Source: Crotophaga sulcirostris (lineage: Eukaryota; Chordata; Aves; Cuculiformes; Crotophagidae). Taken from it: a DNA stretch of 64,000 bases. The position numbers and the translations under genes were made by a program. The notes under the pieces are model-generated. The model saw nothing but the letters and a program-made list of their open reading frames with translations. It had not been told where the DNA came from and did no database searches. Of the stretch, positions 10,972 through 24,300 are shown piece after piece (the stretch's first letter is position 1; the number at the start of each line of letters is the position of its first letter). The stretch covers positions 2,308,717-2,372,716 of the forward strand of contig VYZB01000077.1 in the NCBI GenBank assembly GCA_013397455.1, in the 5' to 3' direction.

Positions 10972-13796
10972 AAAGATGTAGATAATGTAGATAATGAGAA
11001 ATGATGGTTGGATAACAGAATATGGCAATGCCAAGAATAAGCATTAATAATATGTCAGCAGCTTTTTATTGAATTAAAATATCATTTTTAAGTACCAAGT
11101 ACAGTGCAGATTCAGTGCTACTACTTTACACTTTCTCTGAGAGCTTTTTATCTCAAAAGTTCTAAAAAAATGAAATGGAAGTGAGATGCAGAATATTCTT
11201 ACCTCTAGAGTGAAACTGAGCAGCTGTTTAACATCACATACAACAGTACAGTTTAGGACAGCAGTTGCTAATGTGGGAAAACATACCCAGATGTTGACTC
11301 CTTGTCATCTTAGAATCACATCTTGCTTAGATATTCATGCTCAGAAGACTGAACTCTTTCATGCCTTTGAAAATTCTCTTTTCTCCTCAAATTCAAATAT
11401 GAGAGGAAACCATTGTTTTTTTCCCACATATAAAAGCAAGATGTATATATGGCTTTACTGACATTTCTCAAAACCTCTGGTCTCAAGGCTTTTCTTTCTT
11501 GGACTTCAGTATTGTGTTGACGTGTGCATGAACACTTGCATCTCAAAAGCCATTGGGAAGGGGGAGGAGAAAGGACATATTTTCTTTACTTCCAGACAAG
11601 GCTCGTGGAAAATCAGAAACAAGGGTCATGCAAACATCCTTAAGGACTGGTAGCTAATTTTGACAGCCACATTAAAGGTTGTCTCAAGACCAGAAACTGA
11701 TTTTGCGGGGTAAAGCAATTTAAAATCGCTAGGCTGTTATCTGACTTAAGTCCTTCAAAATTTTATTTTTATGCTCTTTTATGCACAAAGCTCTTTTGAG
11801 TCACATATCCACATTTATATATAGAAGAAAGTCCAACGTGTCTGCCTAGGATTAATTTGTTACAAAAGGTGCCACAATTCAGGGATTCAGAGCAACAAAA
11901 TGCTCCCAAGTGGTCTGCCTAATTCACAAGTCCAAAACTTGTTAATTTTTGTATATACATAAATGTATCCTTGTGTATATATGTAAAACACATTTTATAT
12001 GTTAACCCAGTTTCCATGCACACAGCTAGCAACAAGGTCATTATAGTCCTGAGTTTAAGAAATGCCACTTGAGAAAAGACAGCAGCTGGCTTGGTCCTTA
12101 TCAACAACCAGTTCAGTCAGACTTTCCAAAGATGATCTTCAGCTCATGCTTGGATTTAAGATTTTTCACAGGGGACTGATTCAGAGCTCAGCGCAATCCT
12201 ATACACATAGGCAGCGACTGGTTTGTCAAATATAAGTCTGTCCATGGACACACAGGTAATCTGGTGCCTGACAGAGCAGGTAAACATAGCTTAGAAATGC
12301 CCTCAGTTTTCAGCAGGAGCCACACAGAATAAATATGACCACATAGTAAGCTTAAAAGAAATATTTTTTCTCTCTGTCACAAAGTTGTGCAAGTATTCCT
12401 TAACTTTATCAGGAGGGACGGGGAGAATTTATTTCAATGTCTAATTTAGAAATCCATTTTTAACACATTTTGATGCTGTGCTGCACTTCTCCGAAGCCTG
12501 AACACTAAATGGTCACTTTTACATCTACCAGCTTCAGCTAATCTCTTGTCCATGGGTTGCATTAGCAAGGCAACAACATGTCAGTTGATAATGACTTACC
12601 AGTAAACTCCCAGAACAGATGTTACAAGGACATCACCCGTCAGGCACGGCTTTGGGAGTTTCCAGTCAGAGAACATAACAGAAGACTGATACCATGAGCC
12701 TGAGAAACAGATCATTATTAATACGACTTATATGACAAAGTTTTTGGCTCAGTCCTGTAGAGTTCAAGGACTGAAACAAACCTGGAAGAAGTTCACCACA
12801 AGGACAGCTGCTTGGGGGGGAAAAAAAAACAACCAGCCAGCAATGAGGAACTCTTAATAGTGGAAATGGGTGGAGTTCAGTCAATAGACAAAGTGCAGAC
12901 ACAAAATAAACTGAAAACCCTGCTGCTAAATAAGTGTGAAGTTTTAATACAGAGGTGATTTTGAGGCTCTAAACAAGGCAAAACATCGCAGGAAAAAACT
13001 AGGAACCAAAGGGATATGATGCCCCTGATGACATCCCCTCAAAACAATGCTTTTCTTTATGATAATGGTTTAAATCAGAGCCTTGGTGATGATATTTTAA
13101 CCAAAGTGAACTAATACAGATAACTACAGATGCAGAGCATATGGAAACCATAGTAACCAAAGCTTTCAAAGCAGAGGGGCACGTCTAATCAGTTCTCCTC
13201 AGGTAGATGGAAAAGTCTTCAGCAAAACAAGAAGTGACAAAACTTTTTTGAACAGTAATTTTTTTTCAGTCACATCACTGATTTTATAGTCAACACTGAA
13301 ACATTTAGAAAACAGTAGCAAAAGCAAAGAGCTAACTAATCAAAAGTAAAACCAGTCAACAATACCAGAGCAAATCCTTCAGATTGTCTGGGAGAGAACG
13401 TGATTATCCAAAGAGTCTTATCTCTATTCTCCTTGCCAGACCAGCAGGAAGATGGAAAGGAAGGTAATGAGGTTGAAAGGAGGATATCAAATCTTCTTGC
13501 TTCATCATCTCTCCCGAAAAGAGCAAAGAAAATGGTTAGAGATTAAAAAACACAAACGCAGAGAAATAATTTACTGGCAAAGAAGGGAAAGATCATAGTG
13601 TCTTTCAATTATATGAAAAGTTCCTGTCAAGGAAAAGAAAAAAATCTGTTCTACTTGCTCATGGTGGAAAGAACACGTAGTGACAGCATCAAAGGTTAAA
13701 CAATAAGAATGAGCTTTGGAATAGATTTTCCAGTAAGATCACGAAATTTCCATCACTGGAAAAGGTCAGACAAACATCTTTCAGGAAAAAAAGACA
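10972..13796. other. Unique AT-rich DNA, no gene seen
   Basis: About 2.8 kb between two CR1 elements. A perfect 2 x 9-bp tandem repeat (GTAGATAAT) at 10978-10995 sits just outside the truncated 5' end of the preceding element. No exon, RNA gene or other repeat is recognised. The open frames at 11186-11461 (+) and 11316-11546 (-) overlap on opposite strands and carry no motif. Confidence 0.6.
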
Positions 13797-15617
13797 GAAT
13801 CATAAGATGGTTTGGGTTGGAAAGGAACTTAAAGCCCATCCAGTTCCACCCCCCCTGCCACGGACAGGGACCCCTCCCACCAGCCCAGGCTGTGCAAGGC
13901 CCTATCCAACCTGGCCTTGAGCACCTCTAGGCAGGAGGCACCCACAGCTTCCCTGGGCAACCTGTGCCAGGGCCTCACCACCCTCAGTGTGAAGAATTTC
14001 TTTCTAATGTCTAAACTAATCTTCCTCCTTCCAATTTAAAGCAATTCCCCTTCATCCTATTACTACTTGCCCTTGTTAAAAAGTCCTTCCCCAGCTTTCC
14101 TGTAGGCCCCCTTCAGGTACTGGAAGGCTGCTATAAGGTCTCACTGAAGCCTTCTCTTCTCCAGGCTGAACAGCCCGAATTGTCTCAGCCTATCTTCACA
14201 GCAGAGGTGCTCCAGCCCTCTGATCATCTTTGTGGCCCTCCTCTGGACCCATTCCAACACTTCCATATCCTTCTTATGGTGGGGATTTCAGAACTGGACA
14301 CAATACTCCAGGTGGGGTCTCACGAGAGTAAAGTAGAGGGGGAGAATCACCTCTCTTGACCTGCTGGCCACGCTTCTTTTGATGCAGTCCATGACATGTT
14401 TGGCCTTCTGGGTTGCAAGCACACATTGCCGGCTCATGTCATGCTTCTCATCAGCGTTGTGCACTCTCAAGTCTTTCTCTGCAGGGTTGCTCTCAATCAC
14501 ATCATTCCCCATCCTGTACTGAAACTGCAGTTGCAGTTTCAGCCCAGGTGTAGGATCTTGTACTTGGCCTTGTTGAACCTCGTGAGGTTCACACAGACCC
14601 ATTTCTCCAGTTTGACCATGTCCCTCCGAACGATATCCTGTCCTTCTGTCATGACAACTGCACCACTCAGCTTGGTATCATCGGCAAACTTGCTGAGGGT
14701 GCACTCAGTCTCACTGACTATATCATCAATGAAAATATTAAACAGCACTGGTCCCAGTATGGACCCCTGAGGGACACCACTTGTCACAGATCTCCATCTG
14801 GACATCAAACCATTGACCACTGCTTTCTGAATGCAATCATCCAACCAATTCCTTATCCACCAAATTGTCCACCCATCAAAACCATATCTTTCCAAAAAAA
14901 GAGAGAAGAGTGTTGGGGGGGACTGTGTGAAAGGCTTTACAGAAGTCCAGACAGATTACATCCATTGCTTTTCCCATGTCCACTGATGTGGTCATCCCAT
15001 CACAGAAAGTCCCTGGGTTGTTCAGGCAGGATTTGCCCTTCCTGAAGCCACACTGTCTGTTTCAAATCACCTCCCTGTTCTCCATGTGTGTTAGCATAGT
15101 TTCTAGGAGGATCTGTTCCGTGATCCTCCCAGGCACAGAGGTGAGGTTGACAGGTCAGTAGTTCCCAGGGTCATCCTTTCTACCCTTTTTAGAAATGGGT
15201 ACAATGTTTCCCTTTTTCCAGTCACCAGGGACTTCCCCTGACTGCCATGACTATTCAAATATCATGGAGAGTGGCCTGAAAACCACATCAGGAATTCCCT
15301 CAGGACTCTGGGATGCATCTCATCAGGTCCCATAGACTTATTATATATGTTCAGGTTCCTCAGGTGGTTATGAACTGGATCTTCCCCTACAGCGGGAGAA
15401 GCTTTAGTCCCTGGTCCCCATTTTGTTGTCCATTGACCCAAGAGAGGTGAGGAGAGCGGTTGCCAGTGAAGACTGAGGCAAAAAAGTTGCTTAATACCTC
15501 AGCCTTCTCTTCATCTGTTGATACAAGGTCATCATTTTCATTCATTGGGGGGGTACACTTTCTTTAACCTTCCTTTTCTGGTTGACATGCCTATAGAAGT
15601 CCTTCTTGTTATTCTTC
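13797..15617 (-). mobile_element. CR1-type LINE, long older copy (linker, RT, 3' UTR)
   Basis: This is the longest CR1 piece in the window, on the minus strand. The 3' terminus is at 13797, where the tail is reduced to about one unit (GAATCATAAG on the plus strand). The 3' UTR is of a different type from the copies with the TACTGTGA tail, so this is a separate subfamily. Going inward, ORF2 fragments are visible as an open stretch at 14288-14602 (NPAEKDLRVHNADEKHDMSR, VASRSREVILPLYFTLVRPH) and another at 14539-14895. The latter holds motif B (SGVPQGSILGPVLFNIFIDD) and the FADD box at 14677-14688. Upstream, the RT N-terminal part and the linker between endonuclease and RT can be followed to about 15617. 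Homopolymer indels (A and G runs near 14890-14920) break the frame. The copy is inactive and clearly older than the one at 9531. Confidence 0.92.
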
Positions 15618-16933
15618 TTCTAGGTATACCTCATCTTAGTTTAGGGAATTCATGACCTCTTGAGGTCTTTTCCAGGACTATTTTCAATGATTTGACAACT
15701 TAAGCAGTGATGACAAACTTTATAGACTTTCCTTTGAACTCTTCATATGCCATTAAGATTACCAAAATCCATTATTCTCACAGTTACTCATTACATAGAT
15801 AACAAAGGCAAAGTTTGTAGGACGAGATGACATCCTTTTCCAAGGATGAAAAAGACAGTGTTTGAGGCACATGTGCCTTTCTGAGAATAGCATACAGGTA
15901 AGCAATGCATTCCCATTATTTAAAAGGACTGAGTTGCTAGTTGAGAAAGATCATGTGTATTTTGCACCAGATTTTAATATCAGGTCATGATGTTACATCA
16001 TTCATATGGAAACAGTAAAAGTTAACATGCTGAAGCATTGTATTTAATACCAGAAACAAATTATAGTCTAGTTAGTATCTTCACTGTTTCGGTTAAAAAT
16101 AAACATTTACCTCCACAGTATTATATTCCATACTGAGAAGACATAAGGCTCCAAGGGATAAAGTTCATTCATATGAGCTGAATTATGATATTTTTTTTCC
16201 CGATAATTAAAAGGGAAATCAGATAATAGTCAAATGGGAATAATGGTGGGATTTCAAGTAATAGTGGCATGAAGAGACAAGCACCAGTCTAGTCTGATCA
16301 CATGGTTGTTGATCATCCTTCTGTAGGATAGCCTCTCACACATGGTTTTGGTTCTGACAACTACTCCATGACCCTGCATCCCTCAAGAAGAGAATGGCAA
16401 AGTCTGGGTTGCAAGAGCAATTCTTCCTTCCTATTCGAGTACCCACCTGAGGCTGCCAATGGAAACGAGAAAACAAACACTGGGAAGGTTTGTTCATGAG
16501 ACTATCTTTGGCTTTCTCTGGAAAAAGGAGGTCATTACAGGAGTGTGCTATGTAGAAAAATTACTTGTGGGCAATTTTTACGGGTCATTATTAATAACCT
16601 TTCTGCTTACACAAAGTATAACCACTTCAGTCATAATAAGGACAACAGTACTGTTGCATGGTACTGTACCTCCCACTTCACTCAAAATAAAACTAGATGA
16701 CATCAACATAAGCTGATGCATGTAGCCTTCTTTGCAAATCTTGTATTTCTTTCACATTGTTCTGTATTAAATACTCAGGATGCTGTTCAGCTCAGTTTCT
16801 CTTTACCTCTATAATAAAAAAATTCAGGAGACCTTGCTAGAAACTGTAGCCTGCAAATTTACACATTGAAACTGAATTTCCCTTATTCCTCCTATAATAA
16901 GTTTTTCATATATTCTCTTCCTTTCAGGAAAAT

Positions 16934-16990
16934 TTCTATTCTATTCTATTCTATTCTATTCTATTCTATTCTATTCTATTCTATTCTATT
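16934..16990 (+). repeat. (ATTCT)n pentanucleotide microsatellite, about 11.4 units
   Basis: An uninterrupted TTCTA/ATTCT array of 57 bases flanked by T-rich sequence. It is perfect over its whole length, which suggests recent slippage and likely length polymorphism. The unit matches the one that expands in human ATXN10 intron 9, but nothing else here suggests orthology. The unit also resembles the ATTCTATG tail unit of CR1, so origin from a CR1 tail is conceivable, although no CR1 body is attached. Confidence 0.97.
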
Positions 16991-19900
16991 TCCATGCCTT
17001 TAGCCTCGTTTTGGAAAAGTTTCTGTTCCCCAGTTTTGTAAACCTTTATCAGCTTTTGTATGTACATACCAGACAACTTTAGCAATATGACATCAGGCAA
17101 TATCTACACCACAAGAAAACAGTTCTATTACGTCATTGCAGGCCAGTGTATTAGACCAAAATTTAACCAACATTTTTCCTCCACTGCAAATCCCATGAAG
17201 GAACCTATAGTGCCATTGAAATCCTTTCATATGTAAATCAACAAGTCTAAGACACAAACAAATATAATTTGAGTTGTTAGTTATAGTCTAGAGACTCTGT
17301 TTGCAACATTTGGACAAACAGAAGCAACGACTTCTCCCTGGTGATCTTCTCTTTTAAATAGATCAAAGACTTTCTAGCCTTTTATTGGAGCCAGTTTAGG
17401 AATTAAAAGATGAGTTGTTCTTATTCAAACATTAGACTTCCATAATACTTGGAATGGAATTAGAAAGCATTAACAAAGCCTATGGTTTAGAATTTGCACT
17501 TCTCCTTTAAGCTTAGAATCAAATCATATTTTCAATGTTAACTATGTTTAAAAATACAGCCTCTCTGCTAGCTAATAAAAACTTGCAGACATCTTAGCTG
17601 TACAGTCTCTAGCACATTTGTCTGTTTGAAGGGAGTAGACCCTTACTTCCAGATGGATTGAGTTCAGCACTTATTAAAATCAAACCAAGCCAGTTTATAG
17701 AAGAGATATTACGTCCTTAATTATTATCCAAATATTTTGATCTATTGCTTATAAATGTGTGAGGTAAACTGTAGCTTTGCAAGAAAATAAACACAGGAAA
17801 AAAATTCAAAGTGACGGTACACGCAAAAAAACTTTCAGCTAAGCAAGCAAAGTAATTTCTGGAAGGAAAGCTGCAAAACTTCTCAAAAGGTGTTGCTGTG
17901 TGAAGTGGCTGTATATTAACATACTACAGCAGCAACTGGCTCTTTACGAATGTCTGAAAGACAGCAGTGGGCTTTGACACCCCTATAATCCTCTTGCAGT
18001 AAACCACAACTTCAACTCATTATCCTGAGCTCCTGTACTGCAACAGACAGAAGTGGGAAGTGCAGAGCAAGCCATACAACACCAACATGAAGCAAGATAT
18101 GTCAGGAGCAGTATACTGCTGCGGAACACAACTTATCTCCAACTCTGAACACAGATTGACTGTGCATGCTCCCAGATTAGAAGCGGACTTTCCAGTTTCT
18201 GAAAGTAGAACAGTTTTCTGAGCCTTTAGCACCCAATAAATTTTTGTTTATACTATTTAAAGCAACATCTGCTTACCAGACAAAAGTAACTGAAGGAAAA
18301 AAACAAAAGTTCGTTAAACAAATTAAGAAGCAATTACTGAAATAAAGTACCACTACATGGCAGTATGTCACTACTGGAAAAAAATGCTCAAGCTATTCTG
18401 TCCCAAAGCTATATAAGTGCTGGTTTTGGTTTTGTTTTTGTTTTTTTTTTTTCATTTAGTTTCCCCTTTAAAACCATATTAAAAGCATCCTATTAATTTC
18501 AATTTCTTCAAGGAAAAGGAGTAAGACTTAAAGTTATCTTTGGACAGTTTTTTTGTTGGTTATGCAGACTAAATAAGATTTACATTTCTGTACTTTCTAC
18601 CTAATAAGGTTTGATAAAATTTTAACACAGAAAATATATTAATATTGCAACAGCATCAATCCTAATGATTTCTGATAATTTCCAGTCATTTCCTGATTTT
18701 GAGAAGCAATTTCAAAAAATAATGTCTATTACTTTTTATATCTAGCCAAATATTACTGTACATTTGTTACTTTATTTTTTTCACATTTTGTCATGTATCA
18801 GTAATTCCGGTATATTTTTTACCAGAAGCTTGTTTTAAAATATCCTTATTTATTACATACCCTACCTCTACCTACTAAATAAACTTATAAAAGCTCTGAG
18901 AGAAGAGAGGAAGATAAAAGAAAAGCAGAAGAAAGAATAATATTCTTTTAATCTTCTGTGGACTCTTTGTAATGTCAGTTACAAATAGATCTCCTTTCTC
19001 AAGCAACTGGCATGTGACTTGTTCCAAAGATAGATCAACAGAGCACCATGCATAGTAGAGAGAGGAAAAAAAGCTGGCATCAATCTAAGAAGGTATTCCC
19101 AACCAATCCAAAAGCCTGGTTTATAAAGTCCACAGGGACGATCATCCATTTAGCCATCTGCAGACCAAACCACAGAATGTCCTTTCTTCCTAAAAAGAAA
19201 AATTCATGTGAAGTCAGATGTGCAGGGAAAACATAATCTTATGTTCCCGAAAGCTTATGCAAACAAAAAGGATTTGCATGCTCCACATCCCATGAATTTT
19301 TTGTTCTGCTGCAGTTTTACCTGCTGGAAATAACGAAGTCAGGGCTAAATTACCAACTGTTAGTTCACAGAATTTCTTCAGAGTGCAATGCAGCAAGGTA
19401 TCATTCCGCTGTTTGTCATGTTTTAAATGAACATTTCAGGAAATGAATGGTAAATTATACATAAATAGCTTTGCCTTCATCCACTCAAAAATTTATGGTT
19501 GATATATACACACAGTGTAAAACTTCATAAATTACACTGTCTGAGACAAAACAGACAAGTGAATTAACATAAAGACAAGTAGAGAGACACTGCCATGGGT
19601 TTGGTTGCTGGTTTGTGCTCTAAAATGGTCTTCTGGAGGCAGAGCTCCCTTAACCCTGGAATTCTGGACAGCAACTTCCTCAACAGCCTTCCTCTCTTGG
19701 AAAATGCAAAAGGGCCAGCTCACCCCTACATTCAGCAGGTACCATGAAACAGAAGGTCTATCCATAGAATAACAGAGTTAGAAAGGTTCACAGGAAGCTA
19801 TGTAAGAAATTCCTGATTCCTGTGCAGGACCTGTTATGCCATGCTGATTGAGGCAAAATTCAGAGTGTGTTTTCTTCTATGGGGAACAGTATTCCTGGAA

Positions 19901-20399
19901 GTATAGGGAGCGGACACAATATGTGGCATCAGTGGTGTTCGTTATCAATGACTCTGGTGCTTCATGGGTTTAATGGCTCAACACACCAAGAAGATGGAAT
20001 TAAGCCAAATTAAAGGAAAATGCCCAGTCACTAAGTCAATTTTTGTAACGTAGAACAACATTATTTAGTCTGATGGAAGCAAAGGAGGCTAAATCACTTT
20101 CTAGCACTCCCTCTCTCACAAAAACATCTCACTTCTTTTGCTGCTAATGACTACCACCCTCTTCTCTCTTCTTGCTAAATGCTCTTTTTTGATAGTCGTT
20201 CCTATGATTTAGATATATTAGAATTAGAATTAGTATGAATAAGTACCTCACTTTTCTATCATGCTCTGTAAGTACAACATGTTTAAACTAATAAATGTTC
20301 ATTCTTCAATTTTTTAAATAATTTTATTGCTGATAATGGGAGTTTCTCTACTTATTACATTTACCACAGCCCTTCTTTGGGAATTGATTTTGAGTTTAT

Positions 20400-20640
20400 A
20401 TTACAGTGTGCTCTGGATTAATATTAATGTGTAATTCTAAGACACTTTTGTCTTGCCTTACTGGATTAATTTAATGTCTTTTTAAAGACACAGTTCTATG
20501 TGACATCATTACACTGCCAGATTTATAACAGCCAATGAAGTCACCATTATAGCTTCTCATAATTTTCCTCTTTTACCAATGGCCTAATATGCCATTAGTC
20601 CTACTTTTCAATTATGAATCTAGCTTCTGGACAGGTAACC
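20400..20640. promoter_or_regulatory. Possible enhancer: paired GGATTA sites and TAAT cores
   Basis: Two near-copies of CTGGATTAAT followed by TTAATGT occur at about 20413-20430 and 20462-20477, with GGATTA cores at 20415-20420 and 20463-20468. GGATTA is the binding core of K50 homeodomain factors (OTX, PITX, GSC types). TAAT/ATTA cores and the 14-nt palindrome GTCTTTTTAAAGAC at 20475-20488 lie next to them. Such clustering is common in conserved vertebrate enhancers but can also arise by chance in AT-rich DNA. The enhancer role is inference only; sequence conservation could not be tested. Confidence 0.25.
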
Positions 20641-21308
20641 TTTGCCTAGAATACAATATTTAACTCAGAATAATGGTAGGAATTACTTTACAGTGTCATT
20701 TTGATTAATAAACTATAAATCAGTATTACCAAATTTCAATATATTTCAGATGCAGTAGATATGGAAAACTATTAAAATATAAGGGTTAACATTGAAAATG
20801 TTGCCAATGTTTCTGAAAGGACTATAGTTCTTTCCATTTTTAAATTCTAGTTCAAAACCTTGTTATTTGTCCTGTTTGTACCTATTTGTAACAGAGAAAG
20901 TTCTTTGTATAAGAACATGCATATGAAATTACATTCAGTATTACATGAAAAATACATATTGCATATGGTTTTCTGTTCCTCCTACTCCTATTAATGAGTG
21001 ATTCAATATGTTTGTGGTCCTTGTGGTAAGTCTAACATCTCTAGTATACAGAGTAGGTGTGAAATTAATAACTTTCTGTAAAAACAGTAATTTTGGCAGT
21101 TCAAACATTTTCAGCTATAATCTGTACCTTAGGCAGGCTGTACCTTTATGTCTGCAAGCTTGCTCTAAGCTCAGTCATGTTTTCTCCTCTGTTTTCTTTC
21201 AGTTTCAGGGTCTCTTGGATGACAAGGAGGGCCATATGCCTCTTCTTTCTGCTACAGCATAGTGTTTGAGGATCGAAGTATTTATTCTCATTTATTAACA
21301 TTTAGATT

Positions 21309-21327
21309 TGTGTGCGTGTGTGTGTGT
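21309..21327 (+). repeat. Short TG microsatellite
   Basis: An alternating TG run of about 19 bases with one C interruption (TGTGTGCGTGTGTGTGTGT). It is a simple repeat with no other visible feature. Confidence 0.85.
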
Positions 21328-24300
21328 TGAATGGTGCCACAGTTTTAATTAATGACAAAACATTCATGTCACAAAAAGGTAGTAGATCAATAGCTGACCA
21401 CGGCCGTCAGATAGGACTAGCTTTTCCCCAAGAAGAGGATTCTTTATGGCAACAGAAACTAACAACCCATATATCTGTCTACACAGAAAAATTGCATAGA
21501 TATACCTCCATTGGTTCTGAAATTAATTTCAGATCAACAGTCATAACTTGGGTGCTCTGGGTTAGTATGGCTGCAGGAGATAGATTTATGTTATCATAGC
21601 TGTAAAATACTTCTGCAAATGAGGGAAAATTGCTTATTGACAACCTAATCATTTGAACAGTATTCCTGTTCCAAACTTCAGATGGCTTTAAGAAATTAAT
21701 ACTTGTATGTGGTCTTTCTTCCCCTTCTGTCTTCAGCAATGATGCTGTTTCTCTGGGGATAGAAAAATGAAAATGTTGGAAATATGGTGGTCTGGAGAAA
21801 TTGCAAGTCAAAATAGTAGAAAGAAAGAAGAAATGCATGATGGGCAAATCAAATGAGTACTAATCTTCAGACAGGTTTCCCTGGATTTTACAACATCAGT
21901 TATACTACTATTAACATTTTTCATTTATCGGACCTCTGTTTTGTTGATTCAGCTGTCACCTCTATATCTTTACCTATTCAAAGATCATTACAGAGCTCAA
22001 ATGAGAAATAACGATGCAGAGGTTGTTCTTTTCATAACATCCAAAATATTTACAAGGATAATTTTCCTACAGGATCATCACTTAACTCTTTTGTTCCCTA
22101 CAGGGTAAAGAGTTCCTCCTAATAAATTTTTAACTGTCAATATGAAGAAGAAATGACAGGTTTGATTTTCACATTTAAAGTTTTCAACCTGGGATTAAAT
22201 TGACAAATTTCACCTTAAATGAATTTGCCTCCCTATTTACCTTTTTAAAAAAGATAAGATAGAAGGTGAGATTAAAAATAATTTTAAGACACTACCATTC
22301 CTAAAAAAATGTTGGGTACCAGTCACTGGTTTAGTTATATTTTGCATGAAAGGATCAAATGTCCCTATCCTTGACAACTAAAGATAATGAAGAAATACAA
22401 ACACGAGCTTTGTCCTTTGTTGCGGGGTCAGGAGATACAATCACTCACTTAAACTATTAAATGTAATGCATACAGGCATAGGGAGATGAAAAGTGCCAGT
22501 TTAAATTAGCTTGACCTGCAGTGTTGACTCCTGGACAGATGGCATAATATACCCTGACTTCATTGCTGAGGCATTAGAAGTACACAGCAAGAGCCCATTG
22601 TGGTATTAAGAAAAAGCTCAGAAGCAAACTCAGACTGAGAACCAAAAACCTGCTGGCCCCCCTGTGAGGCTCTTGGCTTCCTTTTGCCAGACCTATTACA
22701 ATATAGAATGAAGTCTTCTCAGTTTTAGCTAAAGCAACCCAGTGCTTAGGCAATGAACACTCATTTTCTACTTTGCTGTCTGCAGAGCAGACTTCAGGAT
22801 GAGATTCAGAGTCCTAAAGACCAGGCTGACAAAGGGCTAACCAGTCAAAGTCAATGTATTCTTTCCAGAAAAAGGAAAAGCTAACTGTACCCCAATCTCA
22901 CTGTTTGACAAAGCTGGCAATCCTTTTAAGGAGGAGTGTACAGGCATAAAAATTAGGTAGATCCACACTTAGTATTTCTCGTGAGACAGCAAGAGTCATC
23001 TTAAGATGTCTTTCACCTGATAAATCTTTCTACTGTTAGCAGAAACTGAAGGATCTCTCCCACATACACCAACCCACACATAATTTTTATTTAGTAGATT
23101 TTAAATTAAAGGAAAAACAAAGTGCTTATCCAACTTCCCTTTTGCATTCATTCTTGAAATCAGGAGGGATGTCTCTGAAGTGAATAGATAATTCACTGTC
23201 TAACATCCTGAGAAACAGAAGCAGGGGTATAGAGTGTGGAGCACTAACAAAATAGCTGGGTATATAAAAACAAAGAGCAAAAGGCTAATGGCATCTCAGT
23301 GAATAAAAGGCAGTTAGAAAAGAAAAGCAATTAGGGATTTTTACAATGCATGAAAATTGGCATCGTGAAAATGGTTGGCTCCAAATATCAATGATTTATG
23401 TCCATCTGTTTCTTCACCAGCACAGGTTTGCATCTATGCACTTTGGGAATTTAGATTTTATGGGCTCTAAGTGGAAAGGACACAACAAAATATGAGTGCC
23501 CAGTGTTCATCAAACAGGGTCACTTGCAGTTCTAAAGGCTGTCTGGGTTCCGTTTTGTTATCTGGTCTCTTTATAAAACTAGAGAAAAAAATATCCCTGA
23601 AATCTCCTCATGCTTCCTACTCTGGCAAAGGCAGAAAGCATAACAAAGGGCAAAGTAAAGAAAAAACATGTTGACATTGGATGAGTCTAGCAGGGAAGGA
23701 GTTGTGGGATCCCCTGTATGCCATGTTTGCATTACTTTGAATGGTCCTGCCCAAGTTTCTCATTCTCTTTAGTCATTTTTATATACTGAGATAATCCTAC
23801 AGGAAGCCAGATAGTGATTTATTCCATAAAATGCATCCGATTCAAATTGTTCCTGCCAGTGACCACACTTTCCATTTTGCTTTGGGGCCATAGCATAAGC
23901 TTGTTCTTTTCCCTAACCCTCCAAACCCTTTATTATTTCACAGATCATAAACTTAGGGAAGCTCTCATTTTAAAGGAACAAAAGAATTAAAAGATAGGAA
24001 AACATTTTGTCACCTTCAAATCATCTTAACATGAAATTACAAAGATTCAACTTCAAAGCCTGTCAGCAATCTGGCTTTCAATACTGGCTTCACTACATTT
24101 TGCAGCTTCTCCAGGCATTTGCTTTTTAAAATAGTGTTCTACCTTTGCTACAAAAAATTAAGCATAAGGCGTGGTTTATTTTCATCGCAGAACATCTCTT
24201 AAAATGTGAATGATTTCTCCAAAATTTTAAGTGTATAATGAGAATGATTTGTGTCCCCCTGTCATTTTTTTTGCTAAACAGTTAGTCTAATAAAAGATAT

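Noticed and set aside
9526..10982. ATGTA near both ends of the 9531 CR1 as a target-site duplication
   Set aside because: Five bases is too short, and the copies are not flush with the element ends. Probably chance.
16934..16990. (ATTCT)n array as evidence for orthology with ATXN10 intron 9
   Set aside because: The unit identity is not accompanied by any ATXN10 exon or other similarity, and the same unit arises from simple slippage.
18424..18453. T-rich run as the tail of a minus-strand retroposon
   Set aside because: No SINE or LINE body is attached. Simple low-complexity DNA.
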